A stretch of 64,000 nucleotides of DNA from Hungatella_A sp034142505 (lineage in GTDB: Bacteria > Bacillota > Clostridia > Lachnospirales > Lachnospiraceae). The notes beneath the pieces are model-generated. The model did no database searches. It saw only the letters and a program-made list of their open reading frames with translations, and was not told the DNA's origin. The stretch lies in NCBI GenBank assembly GCA_034142505.1, contig JAWZDV010000052.1, positions 92,453 to 156,452 on the forward strand, given 5' to 3'. The number at the start of each line of letters is the position of its first letter. The first letter of the stretch is position 1. Made by a program: the position numbers and the translations under genes. This document shows, piece after piece, positions 7,799 through 15,755 of this stretch.

Positions 7799-8533
7799 AT
7801 GAATTATCATATACTGACCTTATTTCCACAGATGGTGCTCGACGGGCTGAATACCAGTATTATCGGGCGGGCTGTGGAGAAAAAACTGATCTCTGTGGAG
7901 GCGGTCAATATCCGGGATTTTTCCAAGGACAAGCATAAGCATGTGGATGACGCGCCTTACGGCGGCGGAGCCGGCATGGTGATGCAGCCGGGGCCGGTTT
8001 GTGATGCCTATGAGGATTTGTGCAACCGTCTGGGACGCCGGCCGAGAGTACTCTATATGACGCCGCAGGGGAAGGTATTCAACCAAAAGATTGCGGAGGA
8101 ACTGGCGGGGGAAGAAGATTTGGTGTTTTTGTGCGGCCACTACGAAGGGATTGATGAGCGGGCGCTGGAGATGATTGTCACCGATTATTTATCCGTGGGC
8201 GATTATGTACTGACCGGCGGGGAACTTCCGGCTATGGTGATGATCGACTGCATTTCCCGGCTGGTTCCGGGCGTGCTCAATAATGACGAATCGGTGGAGA
8301 TCGAGTCGTTCCATGACAATCTCTTAGAATATCCCCAGTACACGAGACCGGAAGTCTATGAAGGCCGCGCCGTGCCGGAGGTGCTGCTGTCCGGCCATCA
8401 CAAGAATATCGAGGAGTGGCGGCGGCGGGAGTCAATCAGACGGACATTTGAGAGACGGCCGGATCTGCTGGTGGATGTTAATTTATCGAAAAAGGAACAG
8501 CAGTTTTTGCAGGAATTGAAGTCCAGACCATAG
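7799..8533 (+). CDS. trmD: tRNA (guanine-N1-)-methyltransferase
   Basis: A 244-residue SPOUT-fold enzyme making m1G37 in tRNAs with SAM. Characteristic stretches are MNYHILTLFPQMV, DDAPYGGGAGMVMQP and the trefoil-knot SAM region CGHYEGIDERA...SVGDYVLTGGE. ATG 7799 is chosen because the protein then begins exactly as the family does, with GAGAGGAAG upstream; an upstream in-frame extension to 7754 would lie inside repeat copy B. A terminator follows at 8558, separating it from rplS. Confidence 0.97.
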   Translation: MNYHILTLFPQMVLDGLNTSIIGRAVEKKLISVEAVNIRDFSKDKHKHVDDAPYGGGAGMVMQPGPVCDAYEDLCNRLGRRPRVLYMTPQGKVFNQKIAEELAGEEDLVFLCGHYEGIDERALEMIVTDYLSVGDYVLTGGELPAMVMIDCISRLVPGVLNNDESVEIESFHDNLLEYPQYTRPEVYEGRAVPEVLLSGHHKNIEEWRRRESIRRTFERRPDLLVDVNLSKKEQQFLQELKSRP

Positions 8534-8557
8534 CATAAGGAACCTTATCAAGTGATA

Positions 8558-8607
8558 AAACAGGAACGCGGGATTGTGCAAATAAATCCAACGTTCCTGT
8601 TTCGTTT
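8558..8607 (+). terminator. Intrinsic terminator after trmD
   Basis: AAACAGGAACG (8558-8568) pairs with CGTTCCTGTTT (8592-8602), with an inner GGATT/AATCC stem in the loop, followed by TTTCGTTT. It ends the ffh/rpsP-trmD transcription unit before rplS. Confidence 0.75.
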
Positions 8608-8660
8608 ATATGATTTTGTGAGCCGCGCAAATAGTAATGATGGAAATATATATTTATTTC

Positions 8661-8689
8661 TTGACACGCCAATATTCATATGCTAAAAT
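8661..8689 (+). promoter_or_regulatory. Sigma-A promoter of small Cys-rich membrane protein
   Basis: TTGACA (8661-8666), 17 bases, TAAAAT (8684-8689). It lies just after the trmD terminator and 54 bases before the next ATG. Confidence 0.75.
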
Positions 8690-8742
8690 TCTTTATAATA
8701 ATAACAGTTATCATAATTAATTTTGGGGAGGGGGGAGAATTT

Positions 8743-8967
8743 ATGGGATTTTTAGCGGATATGACAGTGGCAGAGTGGGTAATTTTGATTGTTGTGCTCG
8801 CCGTTATCGGTGGAGCATACTGGCTGATTGATGATTCCAGACGGCGCGGCATGCATATTGGTGGGAAAGCATGCGGCGGCTGTCCCCATTACTGCCAGAT
8901 TGGACATAATTGTGATGGAACGCCCAAGGAAGTGGATGTAGAGGAAAAGACAGCAGAAAAGCCATGA
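8743..8967 (+). CDS. Small Cys-rich single-span membrane protein
   Basis: A 74-residue protein with one membrane helix (about 10-30) and then a Cys cluster CGGCPHYCQIGHNC (about 45-58), followed by an acidic tail. It resembles the FeoB-associated Cys-rich membrane protein family in layout, but no feo gene is nearby and the call is tentative. ATG 8743 has a very strong GGGGAGGGGGGAG; an in-frame start at 8680 lies inside the promoter and is rejected. It sits between trmD and rplS, which are usually adjacent, and has its own promoter, so it looks like an insertion into the conserved block. Confidence 0.7.
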   Translation: MGFLADMTVAEWVILIVVLAVIGGAYWLIDDSRRRGMHIGGKACGGCPHYCQIGHNCDGTPKEVDVEEKTAEKP

Positions 8968-9086
8968 ACTGTCGGACTCGGCTGCTGCAAAGGCGTAACC
9001 GGAGTTACTGCGCCCTGCCAGCTAGATGAAGGCCAGATATTCTAAAAAAATCAGTAAAGAATCAGCAAAGAATCTCAAAAAAGGAC

Positions 9087-9115
9087 TTGCAATGCCTAAC
9101 GTTATATGATAAAAT
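9087..9115 (+). promoter_or_regulatory. Sigma-A promoter of rplS
   Basis: TTGCAA (9087-9092), 17 bases, TAAAAT (9110-9115). It gives a leader of about 80 bases before rplS. Nothing else recognisable was found in 8968-9203. Confidence 0.7.
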
Positions 9116-9203
9116 TAGACGTTGTGAAAAATAAGAGATGGTCCTCTGTTGCGGAAATAAAAGGGAGCATTAAGAACATCAAACATATTAAGGAGGTTCA
9201 CAC

Positions 9204-9551
9204 GTGAACGATATTATTAAGAACATTGAAGCAGCACAGTTAAAGGAATCTGTACCGGTATTCCACGTTGGCGACACCATCAAAGTCTTCAACAAGATCA
9301 AAGAGGGTAACCGCGAGAGAATCCAGGTATTCGAAGGCACAGTCATCAAGAGACAGAACGGTGGCGCAAGAGAGACTTTCACAGTAAGAAAGAACTCCAA
9401 CGGCATCGGTGTTGAGAAGACATGGCCATTACATTCTCCGAGCGTCGATAACATCGAAGTGGTGAGAAGAGGTAAAGTAAGACGTGCAAAACTGTACTAC
9501 TTAAGAGACAGAGTAGGCAAGGCTGCAAAGGTAAAAGAATTAGTAAAATAA
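9204..9551 (+). CDS. rplS: 50S ribosomal protein L19
   Basis: A 115-residue protein of the usual L19 length, with the motif FEGTVIKRQNGGARETFTVRK and the terminal KLYYLRDRVGKAAKVKE. It sits at the 30S-50S interface. AAGGAGG (from 9190) precedes the ATG by a normal spacer. It is bounded by its own promoter upstream and a terminator at 9566. Confidence 0.98.
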   Translation: MNDIIKNIEAAQLKESVPVFHVGDTIKVFNKIKEGNRERIQVFEGTVIKRQNGGARETFTVRKNSNGIGVEKTWPLHSPSVDNIEVVRRGKVRRAKLYYLRDRVGKAAKVKELVK

Positions 9552-9565
9552 TTCATGTGATGAAG

Positions 9566-9601
9566 GAGCTGTCGCTAAGTATATGAGCACAGCTCTTTTT
9601 T
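9566..9601 (+). terminator. Intrinsic terminator after rplS
   Basis: GAGCTGT (9566-9572) and ACAGCTC (9589-9595) form a 7-bp stem with a 16-base loop and a run of six T from 9596. Confidence 0.8.
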
Positions 9602-9626
9602 ACTATGATTGCGAGGTACTTCATAA

Positions 9627-10172
9627 ATGGAATTTTACCAGATGGAAGATACAAACACCCTGCGGCGAGTGGTCAACTGGATTGTTGATATTGTCGTGGT
9701 CATTTCTCTGGCCTGGTTTGTGGTGTATGGATTTGGAACCCAGATTCAGATCGTGGGGCAGTCCATGGCTCCGGGGATGAATCCGGATGATGTCGTGCTG
9801 ATGAACAGGCTGGCTTACGATTTTGGGGACCCGAAGCGGTTTGACGTGGTGGTGTTTGTGAGAGATGACAAGAAATCGAATGTAAAACGAGTGATTGGAC
9901 TGCCTGGCGAGATGGTACAGATAAAGGGCGGTTCTATTTATATCAATGACGAGCTGCTGGAGACGGAGGAAGGCTTGAGCCACGTTTCCTTAGCAGGGCT
10001 TGCGGAGAATCCGGTGCGGCTGGAGGAGGACGAGTATTTCCTGTTGGGGGACAACCGTGACAGCAGTGAGGACAGCCGTTTTGCCAATATTGGAAATGTA
10101 AAACGAGACCAGATTGACGGCAAGGTGTGGATGCGCATCCGGCCGATTGTAGATATAGGATTGGTTCACTAG
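9627..10172 (+). CDS. lepB: Signal peptidase I (first of three)
   Basis: A 181-residue type I signal peptidase with one N-terminal membrane helix (about 17-36) and the catalytic Ser46 in GQSMAPG and Lys87 in VKRVIGLPGE. The C-terminal box LLGDNRDSSEDSR is present. It cleaves signal peptides on the outer face of the membrane. ATG 9627 has a weak GAGG upstream; ATG 9642 is an alternative that keeps both the helix and the active site. It is followed by rbgA after 15 bases. Confidence 0.93.
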   Translation: MEFYQMEDTNTLRRVVNWIVDIVVVISLAWFVVYGFGTQIQIVGQSMAPGMNPDDVVLMNRLAYDFGDPKRFDVVVFVRDDKKSNVKRVIGLPGEMVQIKGGSIYINDELLETEEGLSHVSLAGLAENPVRLEEDEYFLLGDNRDSSEDSRFANIGNVKRDQIDGKVWMRIRPIVDIGLVH

Positions 10173-10187
10173 GGAAAGAGGTTATTT

Positions 10188-11039
10188 ATGAATATACAAT
10201 GGTATCCCGGGCACATGACGAAAGCCAAACGTGCCATGAAAGAGGATATAAAACTGATTGATCTGATCATTGAGGTGGTGGACGCGCGGGTGCCGTTTTC
10301 CAGCAGGAATCCGGACATCGACGAGCTGGGACAGAACAAGGCGAGAATCGTGCTGCTCAACAAGTCCGACCTGTCCAACGAGCGTCTCAATGATGCCTGG
10401 GCGGAGTGGTTCAAGAGCCAGGGCTGCCACGTGATCAAGGTCAATTCCAGAAGCGGCGCCGGTTTAAAACAGATCAACGGCGTTGTGGCGGAGGCCTGTA
10501 AGGAGAAGATTGAGAGGGACCGCAGAAGAGGTATTTTAAACCGGCCGGTGCGGGCCATGGTGGTGGGAATCCCCAATGTGGGCAAATCCACCTTCATCAA
10601 TTCCTTTGCGGGCAAGGCCTGTACCAAGACCGGGAACAAGCCGGGCGTGACCAAGGGAAACCAGTGGATCAGGCTGAATAAGAGTTTGGAGCTTTTAGAT
10701 ACCCCGGGGATTTTGTGGCCCCGGTTTGAGAACCAGGAGGTGGGACTCCATCTGGCGTTCATCGGTTCTATCAACGATGAAATTCTGAATAAAGAAGAGA
10801 TGGCGGTGGAACTGATCAAGTTTATGCTGGGCCATTACCGGACGGTGATGGAGGAACGGTATCAGATAGAGGGGGATGACCCTTACAAGGCGCTGGAACA
10901 GATTGCAAGAGTGCGGGCCTGCCTGGCAAAGGGCGGCGAACTGGATCTGCTGAAAGCGGCCAAGCTGTTTGTGGATGATTTCAGAAGCGGAAAACTGGGG
11001 CGGGTAACCCTTGAATTTCCACCGGTGGAATCGATATAA
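10188..11039 (+). CDS. rbgA: Ribosome biogenesis GTPase YlqF/RbgA
   Basis: A 283-residue circularly permuted GTPase needed for late 50S assembly. The G-motif order is G4 (LLNKSD), then G1 (GIPNVGKSTFIN, about 126-137), then G3 (DTPGILWP), as in YlqF. It starts MNIQWYPGHMTKAKR, the family's invariant start; AGAGG precedes the ATG. Placement between lepB and rnhB is typical for Firmicutes. Confidence 0.96.
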   Translation: MNIQWYPGHMTKAKRAMKEDIKLIDLIIEVVDARVPFSSRNPDIDELGQNKARIVLLNKSDLSNERLNDAWAEWFKSQGCHVIKVNSRSGAGLKQINGVVAEACKEKIERDRRRGILNRPVRAMVVGIPNVGKSTFINSFAGKACTKTGNKPGVTKGNQWIRLNKSLELLDTPGILWPRFENQEVGLHLAFIGSINDEILNKEEMAVELIKFMLGHYRTVMEERYQIEGDDPYKALEQIARVRACLAKGGELDLLKAAKLFVDDFRSGKLGRVTLEFPPVESI

Positions 11040-11065
11040 CGATCCATCAGAAGACGTAGAAAGAC

Positions 11066-11656
11066 ATGAAGGTTGTACTACAAAAGAAGTGGATGCTATA
11101 CTTAACGGCAGTTGTGATGCTGGCCTATTTTATGGTGCATCATGTGACCCAGAGGGTGGATGTCTACGGGGTTTCCATGGAACCAAACTATATGGAGGGT
11201 GATATCCTGCTGGCGGATAAGCTGTGTCTCAAGTATTCTAAGATTCAGAGATTCGACGCGGTAGTATTTCAGTATCGTTACCGGGATGATCAGTTTTATA
11301 TTAAGAGAGTGATTGGACTTCCGGGGGAGACCGTGCAGATTAAAGATGGAAATATCTATATAGACGGGGCGCTGCTGGATGACCCATATGCCACGGAACC
11401 GATTGAGAAGCCTAAGCGGGCGGCAGAACCGGTGGTATTGGGAGAAGATGAATATTTTCTGCTGGGAGATAACCGGAACGACAGTTCCGACAGCAGGGAT
11501 TCCGATATTGGCAATGTCTCAGCCGGCCAGATCATCGGCAAAACGGGGCTCCGCATCTGGTGCGGGGACCGGGAAACGAAAAATGATGACGAGCCGGTCG
11601 TGAAAATCGTGACAGAACAGCAGAAACAAAGGACAGAAGATGGGAAGAGATACTGA
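11066..11656 (+). CDS. lepB: Signal peptidase I (second of three)
   Basis: A 196-residue signal peptidase with a membrane helix at about 10-26, Ser37 in GVSMEP and Lys80 in KRVIGLPGE. The GDNRNDSSDSR box is followed by a charged cytoplasm-like tail rich in E, K and Q, unusual at this end of the protein. It overlaps rnhB by one base (TGATG). It is a paralogue of the copy at 9627 and probably differs in substrate range. Confidence 0.93.
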   Translation: MKVVLQKKWMLYLTAVVMLAYFMVHHVTQRVDVYGVSMEPNYMEGDILLADKLCLKYSKIQRFDAVVFQYRYRDDQFYIKRVIGLPGETVQIKDGNIYIDGALLDDPYATEPIEKPKRAAEPVVLGEDEYFLLGDNRNDSSDSRDSDIGNVSAGQIIGKTGLRIWCGDRETKNDDEPVVKIVTEQQKQRTEDGKRY

Positions 11657-12294
11657 TGAAAACACTGAGTGGTGAGAAATTACAAATCGAGCTGGAACGC
11701 TTAGAGGCGATGAAGGAGTACGAATATACCTATGAGGCATGCAGCTATATCTGCGGCATTGACGAGGCGGGCCGCGGACCGCTGGCAGGGCCGGTGGTGG
11801 CCGGGGCGGTGATTCTGCCGAAGGATTGTCAGATTCTGTATTTAAACGACTCGAAGAAGCTGTCGGAGAAGAAGAGAGAGCTGCTGTATGAGGAGATCAA
11901 AGAGAAGGCGGTCAGCTGGGGCGTCGGTGTCGTGGGACCGGGGCGGATTGACGAGATCAATATTCTCCAGGCGACCTACGAGGCCATGAGGGAGGCTGTG
12001 ACCCAGTTGAACCCGTCGCCTGAGATTCTGTTAAATGATGCCGTTACCATCCCGGGCATTGACCTGATGCAGATTCCCATCGTCAAGGGAGATGCAAAAA
12101 GCGTGTCCATCGCGGCCGCCAGCATTATGGCGAAGGTGACCAGGGACCGGATGATGGCGGAGTATGACGCCCTCTATCCGGAATACGGTTTTGCCAGGCA
12201 TAAGGGCTACGGGACGGCGGTACATATTCAGGCAATCAAAGAGCATGGACCTTGTCCGATACACAGGAGCACGTTTATCAGGAACTTTGTGTAA
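11656..12294 (+). CDS. rnhB: Ribonuclease HII
   Basis: A 212-residue enzyme that removes ribonucleotides and RNA-DNA hybrids. The catalytic motif IDEAGRGPLAGPVVAGAV (about 35-52) supplies the first acidic residues, and further ones lie in NDSKKLSEKKRE and AKVTRDRMM. About 30 residues precede the catalytic core, as in several clostridial RNase HII proteins. The start overlaps the lepB stop, giving translational coupling. Confidence 0.96.
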   Translation: MKTLSGEKLQIELERLEAMKEYEYTYEACSYICGIDEAGRGPLAGPVVAGAVILPKDCQILYLNDSKKLSEKKRELLYEEIKEKAVSWGVGVVGPGRIDEINILQATYEAMREAVTQLNPSPEILLNDAVTIPGIDLMQIPIVKGDAKSVSIAAASIMAKVTRDRMMAEYDALYPEYGFARHKGYGTAVHIQAIKEHGPCPIHRSTFIRNFV

Positions 12295-12313
12295 GGGATT
12301 GCGGGGGATATCG

Positions 12314-12655
12314 GTGAATAAGAGAGAGACAGGCAGTCGTTATGAAGCAGAAGCGGCTGCCTTTTTGGAACGCCAGGGCTACCGGATTCTGGAGCGGAAC
12401 TACCGGGACCGAAGAGGGGAGATCGACTTAATCGCGAAGGACGGCAGCTGTCTGGTGTTTGTAGAAGTAAAATATAGGAAAGATGTGAAACATGGGTATC
12501 CGGAGGAGGCAGTCGGGTATTATAAACAACAGCGCATCCGTCACACGGCAGAATACTATTTATACAGCCATAACCTGGGGAATGATACCCGGTGCCGGTT
12601 TGATGTGGTCAGCATTCTGGGAACGGAGATCCGGCTGATCAGGGATGCCTTTTAA
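12314..12655 (+). CDS. yraN: YraN family protein (UPF0102), endonuclease-like
   Basis: A 113-residue protein with the restriction-endonuclease-like core of the family: RGEIDLIAKDG...LVFVEVKYRK (about residues 38-62), that is E/D and ExK residues of a PD-(D/E)XK fold. The function is unproven although the family nearly always follows rnhB. GTG 12314 is chosen because GCGGGGGAT lies 7-13 bases upstream and an extension to 12164 would overlap rnhB heavily. Confidence 0.9.
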   Translation: MNKRETGSRYEAEAAAFLERQGYRILERNYRDRRGEIDLIAKDGSCLVFVEVKYRKDVKHGYPEEAVGYYKQQRIRHTAEYYLYSHNLGNDTRCRFDVVSILGTEIRLIRDAF

Positions 12656-12682
12656 GCGACAGAATGGGAGAGTGATGGCAGA

Positions 12683-13543
12683 ATGGAATGGATACGAAAA
12701 CAGGAGCATGCAGTGCTGAGGGAGATGAACCAATCGGGAGTTCCCTATCTTACCTTTCCGATCCTGGACGATACCGGCCTGGTGGTAAATGGATTTTCCA
12801 CGAAGGAGGGCGGCGTCAGCGAGGGAAAGTTTGCAACGATGAATTTCACGTTTACAAGAGGGGACAACCCGGACCATGTCATGGAGAATTACCGGCGGAT
12901 GGCGGCGGCCCTGGGCGTGGATGAGAAACGGATGGTGCTGTCTTACCAGACCCACACCACCAACGTGAGAAGGGTCACGGAGGAGGACGCGGGAAAAGGG
13001 ATTGTGAGAGAGCGGGATTTTACGGATGTGGACGGACTGATCACGGATGTTCCCGGGATCACGCTGGTGACTTTCTATGCGGACTGTGTGCCGCTGTATC
13101 TGCTGGACCCGGTGCATAAGGCGATCGGACTCAGCCATTCCGGCTGGAGAGGCACGGTGAACCGGATGGGAAAGGCGACCATCCGGGCTATGTCCGAGGC
13201 GTACGGTTCGAAGCCGGAGGATATGATTGCCTGCATCGGCCCCAGCATCTGCCAGGACTGTTATGAGGTAGGAGAGGAAGTGGCTGGGAAGTTCCGGGAA
13301 GCATTTAAAGAGAGGGACTGGCCGCAGCTTTTGGAGGAGAAGGGAAACGGCAAATACCAGCTGGATCTGTGGCGGGCCAATGAGATCATCTTCCAGGAGG
13401 CGGGCATCCCCGGGGAGCAGATTCAGATTACCGATATCTGTACCCACTGTAATCCTAAGCGACTGTTTTCACACAGAACCTGCGGCAATGAGCGGGGGAA
13501 TCTGGCCGCATTTCTCTGCTTAATTTCAAGATGCCAGATGTAA
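12683..13543 (+). CDS. pgeF: Purine nucleoside phosphorylase/laccase-domain protein (PgeF/YfiH family)
   Basis: A 286-residue multicopper-oxidase-like fold protein; the family has purine nucleoside phosphorylase/adenosine deaminase activity and has been linked to peptidoglycan editing. Metal ligands are visible in FSTKEGGVS, YADCVPLYLLDP, SHSGWRGTV and CTHCNPKRLFSHR. The last few codons (after NLAAFLC) are close to a short repeat array at 13545, which may have altered the natural C-terminus slightly. Confidence 0.92.
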   Translation: MEWIRKQEHAVLREMNQSGVPYLTFPILDDTGLVVNGFSTKEGGVSEGKFATMNFTFTRGDNPDHVMENYRRMAAALGVDEKRMVLSYQTHTTNVRRVTEEDAGKGIVRERDFTDVDGLITDVPGITLVTFYADCVPLYLLDPVHKAIGLSHSGWRGTVNRMGKATIRAMSEAYGSKPEDMIACIGPSICQDCYEVGEEVAGKFREAFKERDWPQLLEEKGNGKYQLDLWRANEIIFQEAGIPGEQIQITDICTHCNPKRLFSHRTCGNERGNLAAFLCLISRCQM

Positions 13544-13544
13544 A

Positions 13545-13608
13545 TGCCAGCCGACTGAAATGATGGTGGCTGTAAGTGCCAGCGGACTGAAATGATGCTG
13601 GCAGTAAG
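13545..13608. repeat. Two tandem 32-bp repeat units
   Basis: Units 13545-13576 and 13577-13608 match at 29 of 32 positions; each begins TGCCAGC and contains an internal inverted copy (GCTGGCA in unit 2, GGTGGCT in unit 1), so each unit can fold. The array starts one base after the pgeF stop. With only two contiguous copies and no spacers it is not a CRISPR array. Confidence 0.8.
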
Positions 13609-13630
13609 TTCCGGTGAATTGTGTATTGAT

Positions 13631-14497
13631 TTAAGCTTTGACACATGACAGCAGATCCTTCAAGGGAGCTGTCATGTGTTTTTCTTTGTGATAAAGGACG
13701 ATCATCTGGTTGGACAAGGAAAAACCGGGGAAGGAGAGGGCGGTGAGTTCTCCCCGGGAGAGTGCTTGTTCCACCAGCCCTTCCGGCAGAACGGCGATGC
13801 CGAGACCTGCCCTGGCGGCCTCCATCAGAGAACCGGAATTGACGCTGGTCCAGCTGGGAGAGGGAATCAGGCCGTGGAGATAGAGACTGCTGTCAAAAGT
13901 ATCCCGGACGGCGCTGCCTTTTTCCCGCAGCAGCAGGGGGCAGGCGCAGAGCTCCTGTAAGGTCCCTGGTTTATGGTGTTGTAGAAAGCCGGGACTGCAC
14001 ACCAGGCTTAAACGGTAGGAGGAGAACGGTGTGCATACAAAGGGGCCGTCCGGGGGAGCGCCCTCGATAAAGGCAAGCTCCGCCCCGCCGGAGAGAAGGA
14101 CGCTCATGGCGCCCGCGGCGCTCTGGACCTCAACATGAACCGAAAGCTCCGGCCACAGGCCATGAAAACGGGTTAAGATGGCAGGCAGCTGGTAAGAGGC
14201 GATTGTGATGCTTGAGACGATCCGGATGGGGGCCAGTTGTTCCAGCTGTCCCAGCCTGGTTTCCAAAGCCTGGAAGGAGGCCAGCAGCGGAAGCGATTCC
14301 TCCAACAGCATACGTCCCCGCTCGGTGATGCGCACCGATTTATTCAGCCGGTCAAACAAAAGAGTGCCGGCCTCCTCCTCCAGCTCCCTCACGGCATGGG
14401 AGACGGCGGACTGGGTGATAAAGAGGGCCTGGGCCGCTTTTGTAAAGTTCCCGGTTCCGGCGACGGCTTTCAGGATTTCAAGATGACGGAGGGTCAT
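13631..14497 (-). CDS. LysR-family transcriptional regulator
   Basis: A 288-residue regulator with the winged HTH at residues 1-60 (LEILKAVAGTGNFTKAAQAL...QSAVSHAVRELEEE) and a periplasmic-binding-protein-like effector domain from about 90. It is divergent from a split chromate-type transporter (starts about 110 bases apart), the usual arrangement for a regulator and its target. Two palindromes lie in the shared promoter region (14517-14533 and 14540-14554). The inducer cannot be read from sequence. Confidence 0.9.
   Translation of the reverse strand: MTLRHLEILKAVAGTGNFTKAAQALFITQSAVSHAVRELEEEAGTLLFDRLNKSVRITERGRMLLEESLPLLASFQALETRLGQLEQLAPIRIVSSITIASYQLPAILTRFHGLWPELSVHVEVQSAAGAMSVLLSGGAELAFIEGAPPDGPFVCTPFSSYRLSLVCSPGFLQHHKPGTLQELCACPLLLREKGSAVRDTFDSSLYLHGLIPSPSWTSVNSGSLMEAARAGLGIAVLPEGLVEQALSRGELTALSFPGFSLSNQMIVLYHKEKHMTAPLKDLLSCVKA
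13641..13687 (+). terminator. Intrinsic terminator of pgeF inside the lysR 3' end
   Basis: ACACATGACAGC (13641-13652) pairs perfectly with GCTGTCATGTGT (13668-13679), and TTTTCTTT follows. The hairpin lies within the last codons of the convergent LysR gene, so one sequence serves as both coding sequence and terminator for the + strand. Confidence 0.8.
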
Positions 14498-14516
14498 GGA
14501 AATGCTCCTTTCTTAT

Positions 14517-14554
14517 CATGAATAAAATTCATGGGTTTTATGATATTATATCAT
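14517..14554. promoter_or_regulatory. Candidate LysR operator region
   Basis: Two palindromes: CATGAAT-AAA-ATTCATG (14517-14533, perfect 7-bp arms) and ATGATA-TTA-TATCAT (14540-14554, perfect 6-bp arms). They lie between the divergent LysR gene and the transporter genes. The first contains the T-N11-A pattern of LysR boxes. Confidence 0.6.
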
Positions 14555-14608
14555 TTTACGCATGGTACGGCAAGCGTTATAATGGTACGAGAGAGGAAGG
14601 TAACATTG

Positions 14609-15187
14609 ATGAAAAGACGAGTATTATATCCATGGCTGCTGCTGATCAACTTATTTATCAGCACCTTTACTTTTGGCGGCGGTTATGTGGTGGTTCCGAT
14701 GATTCGGAAATATTTTGTAGAGAAAAAGAACTTGTTTACAGAGGAGGAATTGATGGAGATGGCGGCCATCGCCCAGTCTTCGCCGGGGGCCATTGCCATC
14801 AATCTGTCGGCGCTGTCCGGCTACCGGGTGGGAGGTATCCCGGGGGTGGCCGTCAGCTGTTTTGCGGCTGTGATTCCTCCGTTAGTAATCCTGTCGGCCA
14901 TCTCGGTGTGGTACACGGCATTTTCCGGCAATCCGGTGATCGCTGGGGTGCTGGAGGGAATGGAGGCCGGCGTGGCGGCGCTGATTGTGGACTTGGTGGC
15001 GGATATGTGCCGGATGATCATCAAAGAACGGTCAAAGCTTCTCACAGCCATGATCCCTGCGGCTTTTTTAGCCAATTATGTGCTGGGGATCAATGTGGCG
15101 CTGATACTGGCAGTCTGCTGCTGCGTCTGTGCGGGGAAAATCTGGCTGGTGAATAAGAAGAAGCGGGGTGAGGAAGCATCATGCTGA
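14609..15187 (+). CDS. Chromate transporter family protein, N-half subunit
   Basis: A 192-residue membrane protein with the CHR signature near the N-terminus (FTFGGGYVVVPMIRKYFVEKK) and LSPGAIAINLSALSG-like sequence, with about five membrane helices. Many Firmicutes encode CHR as two half-size genes that work as a heterodimer; the second follows with a 7-base overlap. ATG 14609 follows GAGGAAGG at a good distance; in-frame codons further upstream lie within the operator region. Chromate is the family's name substrate, but the natural substrate in an anaerobe is unclear. Confidence 0.87.
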   Translation: MKRRVLYPWLLLINLFISTFTFGGGYVVVPMIRKYFVEKKNLFTEEELMEMAAIAQSSPGAIAINLSALSGYRVGGIPGVAVSCFAAVIPPLVILSAISVWYTAFSGNPVIAGVLEGMEAGVAALIVDLVADMCRMIIKERSKLLTAMIPAAFLANYVLGINVALILAVCCCVCAGKIWLVNKKKRGEEASC

Positions 15188-15729
15188 GTGCGTTGTCGGA
15201 ATTGTTGTGGGCATTTTTGAGAATTGGTTTTTTTAGTATCGGGGGCGGCTACGCCGTCATACCCATGATTGAGGAGGTGGTGGTCCGGCAGAATGGCTGG
15301 GTGGGACGGCAGGCATTTACCGATATGATTACGATCTCCCAGATGACGCCGGGGCCGCTGGCCGTCAATATTTCCACCTTTACGGGAATGCAGATCGCGG
15401 GAATCCCCGGGGCGCTGACGGCGACGCTTGGCTGTGTCATATCCGGTATTCTGATCGCGGTCTGCCTCCACCGTTTTTTCCAGAAGCACAGGGAATCGGC
15501 TTATGTGTTTGAGATTTTAAATGGACTGAAGGCGGCATCTTTAGGATTGATTGTGTCGGCGTCGGCCACGATTCTTGTGATGGCATTTTTCAGGAATGGG
15601 ATTGTCACCGCAGCCAATTTAAACATCCGGGCCATCGTGGTCTTTGGGATTTCCATGGCGCTGCTTCGGAAATGGAAGATGAATCCCATCCTGCTTTTAG
15701 TCCTGACAGGAATGACCGGCCTGATCTAG
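15181..15729 (+). CDS. Chromate transporter family protein, C-half subunit
   Basis: A 182-residue partner with its own CHR motif (FFSIGGGYAVIPMIEEVVV) and SQMTPGPLAVNISTFTG. It starts inside the end of the preceding gene, so the two halves are co-translated. About five membrane helices. The length is typical for a half-size CHR protein. Confidence 0.87.
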   Translation: MLSALSELLWAFLRIGFFSIGGGYAVIPMIEEVVVRQNGWVGRQAFTDMITISQMTPGPLAVNISTFTGMQIAGIPGALTATLGCVISGILIAVCLHRFFQKHRESAYVFEILNGLKAASLGLIVSASATILVMAFFRNGIVTAANLNIRAIVVFGISMALLRKWKMNPILLLVLTGMTGLI

Positions 15730-15738
15730 ACCGGTCAT
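15712..15738 (+). terminator. Weak hairpin at end of transporter operon
   Basis: ATGACCGG (15712-15719) and CCGGTCAT (15731-15738) form a perfect 8-bp stem across the stop codon. No clear T-run follows, so termination is uncertain. Confidence 0.35.
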
Positions 15739-15755
15739 GAGATGATACTTATTGT

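Noticed and set aside
13545..13608. CRISPR-like array
   Set aside because: Only two directly adjacent 32-bp units, no spacers and no cas genes.
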